The notes beneath the pieces are model-generated. The model searched no databases and had not been told where the DNA came from. It saw only the letters and a list, made by a program, of their open reading frames with translations. From Corynebacterium auris (GTDB taxonomy: Bacteria > Actinomycetota > Actinomycetes > Mycobacteriales > Mycobacteriaceae), in the NCBI RefSeq assembly GCF_030408575.1, contig NZ_CP047047.1, forward strand, positions 1,971,991 to 2,035,990: a stretch of DNA of 64,000 nucleotides, given 5' to 3'. Of the stretch, positions 37,790-46,575 are shown piece after piece. A program made the translations under genes and the position numbers. The first letter of the stretch is position 1. The number at the start of each line of letters is the position of its first letter.

Positions 37790-39337
37790 TCAGGCCTCCG
37801 GGCGAACCATCGGGAACAGCACCGTCTCCCGGATGCCCAGGCCGGTCAGGGCCATGAGCAGGCGGTCGATGCCCATGCCCGTGCCCGCCGTCGGGGGCAT
37901 GCCCTGCTCCATCGCGGCGAGGAAGTCCTCGTCGAGCACCATCGCCTCGTCGTCGCCGTGCGCGGCCAGGCGGGCCTGGTCCTCGAAGCGGGCGCGCTGG
38001 ATCACCGGGTCGACCAGCTCCGAATAGCCGGTGGCCAGCTCGAAACCGCGCACGTAGAGGTCCCACTTCTCGGTCACACCCGGCTTGTCGCGGTGGTCGC
38101 GCGTGAGCGGGGACGTCTCGACCGGGAAGTTGGTGACGAAGGTCGGGGCGTAGAGCTGGTCGGAGCAGAGGTGCTCCCAGATCTCCTCCACCAGCTTGCC
38201 GTGCAGCCAGCCCGCGTTGACCGGCACCTTCAGGCCAATCACCTCGGCGATCGCCGTGAGCTCCTCCACGGAGGACTCGACAGTCACCTCCGGCTGGCCC
38301 GGATACTTGCGCTGCAGTGCCTCGTTGAGGGAGGGGTACATCTCCAACACCTGCCACTCGCCGCCGAGGTCGTAGGGGGTGCCGTCGGCAAGCGTGACCT
38401 GCGTGGAGCCGAAGACCTCGCGGGCGGTGAACTGGACCAGACCCTTGATCATCTCGGCGCAGTCCTTGTAGGTGCCCCACGCCTGGTAGGTCTCCAGCAT
38501 CGTGAACTCCGGCGAGTGCGAGGAGTCGACGCCCTCGTTGCGAAAGTTGCGGTTGATCTCGAAAACGCGCTCGATGCCGCCGACCACGCAGCGCTTCAGG
38601 TAGAGCTCGGGGGCGATGCGCAGGTAAAGGTCGATGTCAAGCGCGTTGGAGTGGGTGACGAAGGGCCGCGCCGCCGCGCCGCCGTGCAGGGTCTGGAGCA
38701 TGGGCGTTTCCACCTCGACGAAGTCAAGGCCGGTCAGGTACTTGCGCACCGCCGCGATGACCTTAATGCGGGTCATGGCGTTCTCGCGGGCCTCCTGGCG
38801 CATGATGAGGTCCGTGTAGCGGTGGCGCACCCGCTGCTCCTCGTTCATGTCCGCGAACGCCACCGGCAGCGGGCGCAGCGCCTTGGCCGCCATGTGCCAG
38901 GACTGCGCCATGACCGACAGCTCGCCGCGGCGCGACGCGATGACGCGGCCGCGCACGGAGACGATGTCGCCCAGATCGACATCCTCCTTCCAGCTCGCCA
39001 GCGCCTCCTCTCCCACCTCGGCGAGGGAGAGCATGACCTGCAGCTGCGCACCGGCGCCCTCCTGCAGCGTGGCGAAGCAGAGCTTGCCCGTGTCGCGCTT
39101 GAACATCACGCGCCCGGCCACCGCCACGGTGTCCTGCGTCTCCTCCCCCGCCGCGAGCGCAACCGTGCCGTCGGGCGCCGTCTCGCCCTCGGCGACAACG
39201 GCGTAGCGGGCGCGGATCTCGCTCAGCGAGTCCGTCCGGTCGACGACGACCGGGTAGGCCTCACGGCCCGAGTCGATGAGCTTCTGGCGCTTCGCGCGGC
39301 GGAACTGTTGCTGCTCTGAAAGGTCCTGGGTAGTCAC
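37790..39337 (-). CDS. lysS: Lysyl-tRNA synthetase, class II
   Basis: Charges tRNA-Lys; 515 aa. The N-terminal OB-fold anticodon domain ([20 protein letters not shown]) precedes the class II core with motif 1 near [21 protein letters not shown], motif 2 [18 protein letters not shown] and motif 3 [18 protein letters not shown] at 39337 is favoured because TACTCT lies 8 nt upstream, and another GTG is at 39343. The gene is followed by the convergent monooxygenase. Confidence 0.95.
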   Translation of the reverse strand: MTTQDLSEQQQFRRAKRQKLIDSGREAYPVVVDRTDSLSEIRARYAVVAEGETAPDGTVALAAGEETQDTVAVAGRVMFKRDTGKLCFATLQEGAGAQLQVMLSLAEVGEEALASWKEDVDLGDIVSVRGRVIASRRGELSVMAQSWHMAAKALRPLPVAFADMNEEQRVRHRYTDLIMRQEARENAMTRIKVIAAVRKYLTGLDFVEVETPMLQTLHGGAAARPFVTHSNALDIDLYLRIAPELYLKRCVVGGIERVFEINRNFRNEGVDSSHSPEFTMLETYQAWGTYKDCAEMIKGLVQFTAREVFGSTQVTLADGTPYDLGGEWQVLEMYPSLNEALQRKYPGQPEVTVESSVEELTAIAEVIGLKVPVNAGWLHGKLVEEIWEHLCSDQLYAPTFVTNFPVETSPLTRDHRDKPGVTEKWDLYVRGFELATGYSELVDPVIQRARFEDQARLAAHGDDEAMVLDEDFLAAMEQGMPPTAGTGMGIDRLLMALTGLGIRETVLFPMVRPEA

Positions 39338-39403
39338 GCCCACTTAGAGTAGTCGCTGCGCGCGGGGAGCAGGAACCGGGCGCGGGTAGGGCGCTAGAAT
39401 GTG

Positions 39404-39617
39404 AGGCGCCTGTGCCCACGCTGCCGCGTACCCCGGCCCCGACGCCCTCGCGCTTCTTACCGGGCTCGTCGGCACGCCCGCGGGCAGCTCTACTTTCCCG
39501 CTTCCCGCACTCCCGGCCGCGCACAGCGCCGTCGGGCAGAGCCAGCTTGTCGACGCCATCAATCGCGCCCGCGCCGCCCACGGCCTCGCCGCCGTGGCCA
39601 GCTTCGCCCGCTTCTAG
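39404..39617 (+). other. Coding-like stretch without a start codon
   Basis: One frame reads AAAYPGPDALALLTGLVGTP and later SQLVDAINRARAAHGLAAVA before TAG at 39615, with third positions almost all G or C. A stop immediately precedes it and no start codon follows early enough. A TAGAAT box lies at about 39395-39400. It may be a degraded small exported protein (the INRARAAHGL block recalls CAP-domain proteins) or chance in GC-rich DNA. Confidence 0.3.
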
Positions 39618-39621
39618 CCCG

Positions 39622-40773
39622 CTACCCGCACAGGGGCAGGTTGAGCCGCTCTTCCTCGGCGTTCTCGCCGTTGATGAGGACCCAGTACTCGGGCATATCG
39701 ACGGGCGCCATCACGAAAGCCGGCGGATCGGCCTCCGGCACCCGGAAGGAATCGATCAGGCAGGTGCCGTCGCCAAGGGTGACCGCTTGCTCCGGGCCGG
39801 GCAGCTGCGCGTCGCGCTCGACACCGGAGGGGAAGGCCGCCACGCTCACGCCGAGCTCCGCGTCAGCGCAGCGGATCTTCGCGGTCTGCCCAGGGTCCGG
39901 CTCGGCCGACTCGCACGGCAGGCCGTTCCACCCCCGGCCGCCCTCGCGCTCCGAGACGAGCGCCGGGTAGGCCTGCTGGATGTCGGCCTCCGTGCCCTCC
40001 CACTGCTCGCCGCGGCCGTTGTAGTACCACCACACGGCCGCCCCGGCCACCACCGCGAGGACCACGGCGGCCGCAATCCAGGGCCACGCCGAACCGCCGC
40101 GCCGCGCGCGGTGGCGCGCCCGCTTCTCCTCCTCAGCCGGCTCCCCGGCAAGCGCCCGCAGGTAGCCCACGCAGGTGCGGGAGGCGTTGACCACGGTGGC
40201 GTCGATAGGCGAGCCCGTGAGATCTGCCACGATGTCAACGAACGCGGCGCGGTTGCGCTGCGGGGACACCCCCGCGGAGTTGGGGGTGGGCCCCACCAAC
40301 GACAGCTTCACCGGCGCCTGCGCCGCACCCGGCTGCGCGAGCAGATTCTCGAGCGTGATCGAGCGGGCGATAAACCCCGCCCAGCCCTTCTCGCCGTAGC
40401 TATCGATCGCCTCCGCGACCGGCCCGAGGAGCGTACGCACCTCGGCCGGGCTGAAATGCCCCTCCGCCGCGAAGTGCTCCCGTGCCATCGTGCGAAGCGG
40501 CACCCCCTCCGCGACGTCGCGGGCCACGTAGAGGCGCCCCTGGTCCGTCACCCCGCTCGCGCGCGGGGCGAACACTCCGGGCAGGTCCGCGCGCTTGAGG
40601 TCCTTCGCCGTGTAAGTGGCTTCCTTCGCCGCCGCGGGCGAGAGCGGGATGTTGAACACCTCGATTTCTGCCGGCCCGCTCGCCGTCCGCGCGGTGTACA
40701 GCGTAGACGTCTCCGTGCGGCCGGCTTCCTCGAGGCCGGTGTAGCCAGCGGCGGTCAGCGATTTGTCATCCAC
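39622..40773 (-). CDS. Membrane-anchored pseudokinase-like protein
   Basis: A protein of 383 aa. The N-terminal 210 residues look like a degenerate Ser/Thr kinase fold: LYVARDVAEGVPLRTM resembles the hinge, and GFIARSITLENLLAQ stands where HRDxKPxN should be, but the catalytic His-Arg-Asp is replaced by Ala-Arg-Ser and no DFG is seen. A basic stretch (EEEKRARHRARRGG) and one membrane helix (WPWIAAAVVLAVVAGAAVWWYY, near 237-258) follow. The extracytoplasmic domain has Cys in LPCESAE, KIRCADAE, GTCLID and LPLCG. The layout mimics PknB/PknH-type receptors. It probably binds a ligand or scaffolds cell-wall proteins, without phosphotransfer. Confidence 0.65.
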   Translation of the reverse strand: MDDKSLTAAGYTGLEEAGRTETSTLYTARTASGPAEIEVFNIPLSPAAAKEATYTAKDLKRADLPGVFAPRASGVTDQGRLYVARDVAEGVPLRTMAREHFAAEGHFSPAEVRTLLGPVAEAIDSYGEKGWAGFIARSITLENLLAQPGAAQAPVKLSLVGPTPNSAGVSPQRNRAAFVDIVADLTGSPIDATVVNASRTCVGYLRALAGEPAEEEKRARHRARRGGSAWPWIAAAVVLAVVAGAAVWWYYNGRGEQWEGTEADIQQAYPALVSEREGGRGWNGLPCESAEPDPGQTAKIRCADAELGVSVAAFPSGVERDAQLPGPEQAVTLGDGTCLIDSFRVPEADPPAFVMAPVDMPEYWVLINGENAEEERLNLPLCG

Positions 40774-40896
40774 GGGTGTACCTCTATTTCGGGGTCAGGC
40801 GGTTGGCACAGGTGCAGTAAATCCTATCGGAATGGCCGACGGGCCCGACCCCGATCTGCGACCGGAATCAGGCCCGTGGGCCGTTGCCGTTGTGGG

Positions 40897-41844
40897 CTAG
40901 TTCTGCCACTGGTCGTCCGGCCCGGTGGTGCGCTCGGCGTAGCGCTCCTGGACCCGGCCGTACTCGTCCTCGGGAAGCTGGTAGAAGTACACGCGCGGCA
41001 TGACTGCCTCGGCGTTTTCCAGGTAGGTGGTGACGAACTCGTCGACGTCCTCGCGGTTGGCCGACTCCTCGTTGACGTAGATGAACAGCGGGCGCGACAG
41101 CGGGTAGTTGCCGTTGCGCGTCTCCGCCGCGGTGGGGGCAATGCCGTCGACCATCACATTGTCGATGACGTTGCGGCTTTCCTCCTCCGTGGCGAGGTAG
41201 CTGCCGATGCCCATGAAGGACAGGGCGTTGACGTCCTCGGCCACCCAGCCAGACAGCTCCTGGATATCGTCGGTGGCCTGGTAATCGTCGCGGATCTCGT
41301 CGCCGTCAAGCACCAGGTCCTTGAACACGTCGAGGGTGCCGGAGCCTTCCGGGCGCCCGTACAGGGCGATCTCCTCGTCCGGCCACGATGGGTCAATGTC
41401 GGACCACCTCGACACCGGGGAGTCCTTCGACCAGATGTCGTGAATCTGCTGAATGCTCAGGTCGGTGGCGAAATCGTTGTCGCGGTGCTTGACGATGGTG
41501 ATGGCGTCCAGGCCGATCGGCAGCTCGAGGTACTCGACGTTGTTGTCGGCGCACTGCTGCTGGAAATCCACCTCGGCGTCCGGGCCCGGGATCGCAATCG
41601 ACGCATTGTTGATGTCGGCCTCGCCGCTGCAGAACTTCTCGAAGCCGTCGGTGGTACCAATCGCCTCGACCTGAACGTCGAAGTCGTAGCGGTTTGCCAT
41701 GTAGGAGGTGATCGGCTCCACCGTCGCGGAACCCGTCGCCTGGATGGCGCCCTCGCTCGGGGCTTCCTCGGCGGAGCAACCGGCGGCGACGATCGCGACG
41801 GCTGCGAGACCGGCGGCGGCAAGACAGGTGTGGATCTTAGTCAT
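40897..41844 (-). CDS. PstS-like phosphate-binding lipoprotein (no ABC partner)
   Basis: A binding protein of 315 aa with a lipobox (IVAAGCSAEE), so it is anchored outside the membrane. The mature part has the PstS pattern: ATGSATVEPI near the start, GEADINNASIAI, TIVKHRDNDFA, LYGRPEGSGTLDVFKD and SFMGIGSYLA, ending NYPLSRPLFIYVN. Such proteins normally serve PstCAB, but no ABC genes lie here. Instead its gene overlaps an uncharacterised small gene by 8 bp and follows a Na/Pi symporter gene. It may present phosphate to that symporter or sense phosphate. Confidence 0.82.
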   Translation of the reverse strand: MTKIHTCLAAAGLAAVAIVAAGCSAEEAPSEGAIQATGSATVEPITSYMANRYDFDVQVEAIGTTDGFEKFCSGEADINNASIAIPGPDAEVDFQQQCADNNVEYLELPIGLDAITIVKHRDNDFATDLSIQQIHDIWSKDSPVSRWSDIDPSWPDEEIALYGRPEGSGTLDVFKDLVLDGDEIRDDYQATDDIQELSGWVAEDVNALSFMGIGSYLATEEESRNVIDNVMVDGIAPTAAETRNGNYPLSRPLFIYVNEESANREDVDEFVTTYLENAEAVMPRVYFYQLPEDEYGRVQERYAERTTGPDDQWQN

Positions 41845-42220
41845 CGCTCTTACCATCCTTCATCTCGGCGCGGAACTCGCGCAGCAGGCGGAAGAGGTTC
41901 TTCCAGGAGCCCTGCGAGTTGGACCAGTACCGGGCAAAGTTCTCGTCGAGCTCCGCCTGCTGCTCCGGCGTGACGTGCGGGTTAGTCTTCTTCGGCTTGC
42001 GGTGGCCGTCCGCTGTTGCGGCGGTGGCACCATCCTCGCCCGCCTGGGCAGAGGCCAGGTGCTCCGCGCTGTGGCCGCGGGCGAGAAGCTCCTGGCGCAG
42101 CTCCTCGGCGGTCTCCTCCAGCTCTTCCAGCAGGGCCTCCAGGGCCTCATCGGGCGCCTCGCTGCGGATCAGGTCTTCCGCCATGGGAGCGAGGTCGGGA
42201 GTCTCGTTCGGGTTCGTCAT
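41837..42220 (-). CDS. Small acidic coiled-coil protein in the Na/Pi operon
   Basis: I do not recognise this 127-aa protein. Residues 20-48 (RSEAPDEALEALLEELEETA then EELRQELLA) form a strongly acidic heptad-like helix. The C-terminal part has ELDENFARYWSNSQGSWKN and FRLLREFRAEMKD. No signal peptide or membrane helix is seen, so it is cytoplasmic. It lies between the symporter (10 bp upstream) and the PstS-like lipoprotein (8-bp overlap), so it is co-translated and probably acts on the transporter, possibly like PhoU, although it is not detectably PhoU. Confidence 0.7.
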   Translation of the reverse strand: MTNPNETPDLAPMAEDLIRSEAPDEALEALLEELEETAEELRQELLARGHSAEHLASAQAGEDGATAATADGHRKPKKTNPHVTPEQQAELDENFARYWSNSQGSWKNLFRLLREFRAEMKDGKSDD

Positions 42221-42230
42221 CGGGGGCTCC

Positions 42231-43553
42231 TTACATCAGGGCGTTGGAAATGAACACTGCCAGCAACGGGATGGCGAAGAACACACCACCAACATAAATG
42301 AAAACGTATATCTTGTTCTTCTCAGCCAGGCCCGCCAGCCAGTCGGAGCAGCGCGGCGGCACGCCGCGCAGGAACGGCAGGCCCAGGATGAGGATCGCGG
42401 AGAAGACGTTGAACAGCGTGTGCACCAGGGCGCCGGCCATCGCGGCCTCCGCCTCAGCGCCCGACGCGGAGAACGCGGCGATCAGGCCGGTCACAGTGGT
42501 ACCGATGTTCGCACCCACCACGAAGGGGAACAGGGTGCGCACCGAGAACTTGCCGGACGCGGCCAGCGGAACCGTCAGCGCCGTGGTGGTGGAGGAGGAC
42601 TGCACCAGCGCGGTGATGAGAGCACCGGAGAGAACGCCGATGAAAGAGTTGCGGCCCAGGGCGGCGTAGAGAATGTCCTGCGCCTTGCCCACCAGCAGGG
42701 AGTTGAGGATCTTGCCGATGAAGCTGATGGAGAGCAGGATCAGGGCGATACCGATGATGGAAAGGAGGATGCCGGCCCAGACGTCGTCAAGCGGATCAAC
42801 CAGCGTTGTGGCCAAGCCCACGAGGGGCTCGGTGATGAGGTCAATGAAGTCGCCGAGGGCCTCGAAGGCGCGCGAGAAGATGCTGTCGCCCTGGCCCGCC
42901 AGGGAGGGTGCGAGCGACGTCGCGACGTTTCCGAGGAAGCCGGTAAGCAGCTCCAGCGGGAAGAAGACCAAGATGGCGATCAGGTTGAAGAAGTCGTGAA
43001 CGGTAGCCATGGAGAAACCGTTCTTGAACTGCTTCTTGTTACCCGCCAGGCCGAGGGCCACCAGCGTCGACGTCACCGAGGTGCCCATGTTGGCACCGAA
43101 GAGCATCGGGATGGCAATGTTCAGCGGCAGGCCACCGGCCACCATGCCGACCACAATCGCAGTCGTCGACGAGGACGACTGGATAACCGCCGTGGTGACG
43201 ATACCGATGGCCAGGCCCACGAACGGGTTCTCCGCGAAGGAGAACAGCTCCTGGGCCTGATCGCCGACTGCCAGCTGGAAGCCGTCGCCGATCATGCCGA
43301 CACCATTGAGCAGCAGCCAAATGCCGAGGACCACGGCAATCCAGTTGGCTACCTGCTTCGCGGTGCCTTCGAAGGGGAGGAAACTCAGCGGATCCTTGCC
43401 ACCGTCATCGTCATCGTCGCCGGGCAGCGTGCCGGGGGCGTCCTCGCCGTCCTTCAGATTCTCTGTCATCGACCGGGAGACAACACGGGTGTCTGCGTCC
43501 TGGGGCAGCTCGTTGTCGTCGGCGGGATCGGAGGGAAGTCCCTTATTAGTCAT
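42231..43553 (-). CDS. Na/Pi cotransporter family protein
   Basis: A sodium-phosphate symporter of the NptA/PNaS family, 440 aa. An acidic N-terminal tail (DDNELPQDADTR and GDDDDDGGKDP) precedes two inverted repeats, each with a QSSS signature: TTAVIQSSSSTTAIVVG near residue 119 and ITALVQSSSTTTALTVP near 303. About nine membrane helices are visible. It is first in the operon with the acidic small protein and the PstS-like lipoprotein. A PhoR-like direct repeat lies 80 bp upstream. Confidence 0.87.
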   Translation of the reverse strand: MTNKGLPSDPADDNELPQDADTRVVSRSMTENLKDGEDAPGTLPGDDDDDGGKDPLSFLPFEGTAKQVANWIAVVLGIWLLLNGVGMIGDGFQLAVGDQAQELFSFAENPFVGLAIGIVTTAVIQSSSSTTAIVVGMVAGGLPLNIAIPMLFGANMGTSVTSTLVALGLAGNKKQFKNGFSMATVHDFFNLIAILVFFPLELLTGFLGNVATSLAPSLAGQGDSIFSRAFEALGDFIDLITEPLVGLATTLVDPLDDVWAGILLSIIGIALILLSISFIGKILNSLLVGKAQDILYAALGRNSFIGVLSGALITALVQSSSTTTALTVPLAASGKFSVRTLFPFVVGANIGTTVTGLIAAFSASGAEAEAAMAGALVHTLFNVFSAILILGLPFLRGVPPRCSDWLAGLAEKNKIYVFIYVGGVFFAIPLLAVFISNALM

Positions 43554-43632
43554 AAGCGCTCACTTACATCCTGGGGCAAACATTGGGCGCATGTCAGCGT
43601 AATGAGAGGATCTGGACAGGCGCATAACAGGA

Positions 43633-43650
43633 GGTGAACGTCTGTTGAAC
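43633..43650 (-). promoter_or_regulatory. PhoR-type direct repeat upstream of the Na/Pi operon
   Basis: On the minus strand GTTCAAC-AGAC-GTTCACC is a 7-N4-7 direct repeat 80 bp before the symporter ATG. It has the same form as the repeat in the phoRS promoter (GTTCAGG-AAGT-GTTCAGC). A TACGCT further downstream could be the -10 box, but the spacing is not ideal. Confidence 0.45.
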
Positions 43651-43712
43651 TTGGGGACGCGTCCCTTTCGTCCGGGGTATGGGGGTGGTTTTTGCTGGGG
43701 CTTGTTTTGCGG

Positions 43713-44150
43713 TTCTCGCTGGGGTCGACCGGGGCTATGCGAAGTCGGGGTTTGGCGCGCCCCCTGGTCGACCGTAACGCGAAGTCGGTGTTTGCGACCT
43801 GGGGTTTTGCGTGCTGGTTTTCGTTGCGGTCGACCAGGGCCCGCGCAAAGTCGGGGTTTAGCAGCTCCTGGTCGACCTCAACGCGGAGTCGGGGTTTGCC
43901 ACCTGGGGTTTTGCGTGCTGGTTTTCGTTGCGGTCGACCAGGGCCCGCGCAAAGTCGGGGTTTAGCAGCTCCTGGTCGACCCCAACGCACAGTCCGGGTT
44001 TACGACCTGGGGATTTACACCCCAGTTTTCGTTGCGGTCGACCAGGACCCACGCACAGTCGGGGTTTAGCGCCCCCTGGTCGACCCCAACGCACAGTCCG
44101 GGTTTACGACCTGGGGATTTACACCCCAGTTTTCGCTGCGGTCGACCAGG
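43713..44150. repeat. 104-bp tandem repeat array with hairpin-forming units
   Basis: Units start at 43713, 43818, 43922, 44026 and 44130 (the last is cut short after about 21 bp), with a period of 104 bp (105 for the first). Each full unit begins TTTTCGYTGSGGTCGACC and contains an 11-bp inverted pair GGTCGACCAGG/CCTGGTCGACC about 28 bp apart (imperfect in the first). Later units also contain CTGGGG/CCCCAG around ATTTACA. A related single copy is at 23541-23602. Open frames through the array (repeating VDRNENQHAKPQ) look spurious. It lies between the Na/Pi operon and the panC-like gene. Confidence 0.9.
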
Positions 44151-44196
44151 CCCCCCCCACGCCAACACCACCAGGAGGTTCGCAGAGCTGCCGACG

Positions 44197-44991
44197 CTAC
44201 TCCACCGGGAGGTTCGTGAACCCGATGCCAACCGGCACCCCGACGTTGTCGCTGAGACGCACGCCGCCAAGGTCGACGGCGCCGAGGAGGCGGGCGTCGC
44301 CCTCTGCGGGGGCGGGCCCGAAGGAGAGGCTGCGCAGCTGAAGATATGCGGGCTCAACGCTCGCCGCCGCGAGGACGGAGCGCGCTGCGTCGAGCACTGC
44401 TTCGGCGCCGCGCTCGGCGGCGTGCGCCCCGGCGGTGAGTGCGGCGGGCAGGGCGAGGGCGGTCTCGCGCAGGTGCTCGGGCACGTGGGCGTTGCGCAGG
44501 GACATCGCCAGGCCGTCCGCGGTGCGCACGGTGGGCACGCTGTGCAGTTTGACCTCCATGCGCAGCGCGCTGACGGCGCGTTGGACGGCGACGAGCAGCT
44601 CGAAGTCCTTTTCGCCGAGCACCAGGTCGGTGGCGTGCGCGGCGTTTGCCGCGGCCAGGATGGTTGCCACCTGGCGGGCGACGGAGTCGGGGTCGTCGAG
44701 GTGGTCCATGCCGGTCGACACGGCGGCGCCGGCGGTGAGGTGGCCGTGGAAAATGACGTCGACAAGCTCGCGGGCGAAGACCTCCGGCAACTCCTCGCCG
44801 GTGTAGGTCACCACGACCATCGAGCCGAGCAGCGAGCGCGCGGCGCGGATGAGCTGCACGTGCCCGGCGTGCAGGCCCGCCCCGAGCGGGACAAGCACGA
44901 CCGATTTGCCCACCTTGCGGAACGCGCGGCCGTAGGTGGCCAGGCTCGCGGGGTCGGTAACCTCCACGGCCTTGCCGGGTTCGAACGCCAT
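44197..44991 (-). CDS. panC: Pantoate-beta-alanine ligase family protein (PanC-like)
   Basis: A nucleotidyltransferase-fold protein of 264 aa at the position of panC in the mycobacterial folate-ftsH locus. The HIGH-type motif is VPLGAGLHAGHVQLI near residue 33, GEKDFELLVAVQRAV follows near 125, and DGLAMSLRNAHVP stands where PanC has DGLAxSSRN, so one Ser of the ATP-binding SSRN is Leu. It should join pantoate and beta-alanine using ATP, but the changes leave open a diverged role. It overlaps the upstream Rossmann gene by one base. Confidence 0.75.
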   Translation of the reverse strand: MAFEPGKAVEVTDPASLATYGRAFRKVGKSVVLVPLGAGLHAGHVQLIRAARSLLGSMVVVTYTGEELPEVFARELVDVIFHGHLTAGAAVSTGMDHLDDPDSVARQVATILAAANAAHATDLVLGEKDFELLVAVQRAVSALRMEVKLHSVPTVRTADGLAMSLRNAHVPEHLRETALALPAALTAGAHAAERGAEAVLDAARSVLAAASVEPAYLQLRSLSFGPAPAEGDARLLGAVDLGGVRLSDNVGVPVGIGFTNLPVE

Positions 44992-45656
44992 CAGTTGTCC
45001 CCTTCCATCTTTTCGGCCGCGTCCGAGCGGCGCTGTGCTTGTCGACGTTCCAACTGCGCGTACAGGCCGGCAGCGGCCTCCCCGTCTAGCGCGGCGCGCA
45101 GCTCGTCGACGCGCTGAGGGCTCAGCGGCTCGGGCTCGCTCACGTCCGCCACGATGCCGGGCAGCTCGCGGCTGAGCAGCTCGAGGGCGTCGAGCTGTGC
45201 CACGGCGGCGAGTTCGCTGAGCCGGGCGGCGGCGGCCAGGCGGGGGCGCTGGGCGTCGTTGACCGGCACGTTCACCCCGCCGGCCTGGGTGACCAGGAGG
45301 GACACGACGGCCTCTCCGACGTCGTCGGCGGCGGAGGTGACCCAGTAGCCGGGCTGGATCTCGTGGGCCGCCATGGTCACGGCGCCGCGCAGCTCGACCA
45401 CGTCGAGGACCTGCACTCCCTCGGACAGGCAGGTGTGCACGAACATCTGCCGGCGCCTGGCATAGGGCTCGAGGCGCGGCGCGGAAAAGCGCAGCCAGGC
45501 AGGGTCCGAGGTGGCGAGCACGACAAGGTCATGCTGGGCGGCGTGGTCGGGCGCGGTGCAGGGGGCGACGGTGTGCCCGGCTCGCTCGAGGGCCGCGCCG
45601 AGTGAGGGTGTGTCCCCGGGGCCGCTGTAAACGCCGACGCGAAGGAGGGGACCCAT
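44991..45656 (-). CDS. Rossmann-fold DUF2520-like protein
   Basis: A protein of 221 aa. The N-terminus GVYSGPGDTPSLGAALERAG is a degenerate dinucleotide-binding loop, and VFVHTCLSEGVQVLD-like FVHTCLSEGVQVLDVVE and GGVNVPVNDAQRPRLAAAA follow the pattern of DUF2520/ProC-like proteins. It matches Rv3603c of M. tuberculosis by position upstream of panC. The function is unknown, and a ketopantoate-linked role has been suggested only from linkage. Confidence 0.7.
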   Translation of the reverse strand: MGPLLRVGVYSGPGDTPSLGAALERAGHTVAPCTAPDHAAQHDLVVLATSDPAWLRFSAPRLEPYARRRQMFVHTCLSEGVQVLDVVELRGAVTMAAHEIQPGYWVTSAADDVGEAVVSLLVTQAGGVNVPVNDAQRPRLAAAARLSELAAVAQLDALELLSRELPGIVADVSEPEPLSPQRVDELRAALDGEAAAGLYAQLERRQAQRRSDAAEKMEGDN

Positions 45657-46565
45657 CTACTCGTTGTCCTTGCCGCGACGCGCCAGAAGCTCCGCGACGG
45701 AGACGCTCCCGCTGCCGCGCTCGTCGCGGCGGCGGCGCCCTCCGCGGCGCTCCTCGGTGGGCGCGGGCGGGGTCGGCTCGGCGGGTTCGGCGGGCTCGGC
45801 GGGGGTTTCCTGCCAGGAGTCCCACAGCGAGGAGCCCGACTGGCGCTCGCTGATCAGCTGGGACAGCGGGTTGCGCTGCGCCGCGCGCGAGCCCGGCTGG
45901 GTGCCGATGCGCCCGGAGATCGCCTCGGAGGTCGGAGCGCCGGCGGGGCGGCCGGAGGCAGCGTCGTCGGGCACCGCGCGCAGCTTCGCAGTGTCCTCCT
46001 CCGACGGGCCGGCGGGCGCGTCCTCGTTGGCTTCTTCCTCCGGGACCACCGTGACTGGATCTTCCGGATCGGCCTTCTGTTCCTGCTCGGCGGGCGCGGC
46101 GGTGCTGTCGAGCTCCGCGATGCGGCGGGCCTCGGCGCGCAGGGCGGCCGGCTCGTAGTCGAACTGGCGCCCGGACATCTCCTCCAGCTGGGAGCGCAGG
46201 GCCTTGAGTTCCTCCTGGATCTCGCGCAGCACCTCGAGGTCCACGCCGACGGGGACGTCCTCGTCGTTTCGGGCCAGCGCGAGCGCCGCGCGGTCTGCCT
46301 CGCCGCGGGCGCGAAGGGCGTCGATCTCCGCCTCGTGGCGCTTATCGCTTTCTTCCAGGGCGAGGCGCGCCTCGTCGCGGTCGCGGCGCGCGCGAGAGAT
46401 CAGGATGATTCCGGCGACGGCCGCCCACAGGGCGAGGATGAGCGAGACTTTGAGTACGTTCGCCGAGTTCGTGAACAGCATGATGACGGTCCCCACGACC
46501 GCAAGCACGAAGGGGACCACAACCCACAGGTTTCCGCTGTCACGCCAGGTGTTCTCGGCACTCAT
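45657..46565 (-). CDS. Membrane protein with coiled coil (DUF6779-like)
   Basis: A protein of 302 aa. Two membrane helices at the N-terminus (VVVPFVLAVVGTVIMLF and LKVSLILALWAAVAGIILI) are followed by a charged coiled coil (RARRDRDEARLALEESDKRH) and a long low-complexity Pro/Glu/Ala region (TPAEPAEPAEPTPPAP) ending in a basic RRGGRRRRDERG patch. It resembles the DUF6779 proteins found in this folate-ftsH cluster of corynebacteria. TAAGGT lies 7 nt before the ATG, so it has its own leaderless promoter. Function unknown. Confidence 0.75.
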   Translation of the reverse strand: MSAENTWRDSGNLWVVVPFVLAVVGTVIMLFTNSANVLKVSLILALWAAVAGIILISRARRDRDEARLALEESDKRHEAEIDALRARGEADRAALALARNDEDVPVGVDLEVLREIQEELKALRSQLEEMSGRQFDYEPAALRAEARRIAELDSTAAPAEQEQKADPEDPVTVVPEEEANEDAPAGPSEEDTAKLRAVPDDAASGRPAGAPTSEAISGRIGTQPGSRAAQRNPLSQLISERQSGSSLWDSWQETPAEPAEPAEPTPPAPTEERRGGRRRRDERGSGSVSVAELLARRGKDNE

Positions 46566-46575
46566 GTCCCACACC

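Noticed and set aside
43645..44100. Short open frames through the 104-bp repeats, on both strands
   Set aside because: They repeat with the DNA unit, end at arbitrary points and have no domain or start signal.
43713..44150. CRISPR array
   Set aside because: The 104-bp units are continuous and nearly identical with no unique spacers, and no cas genes are present.
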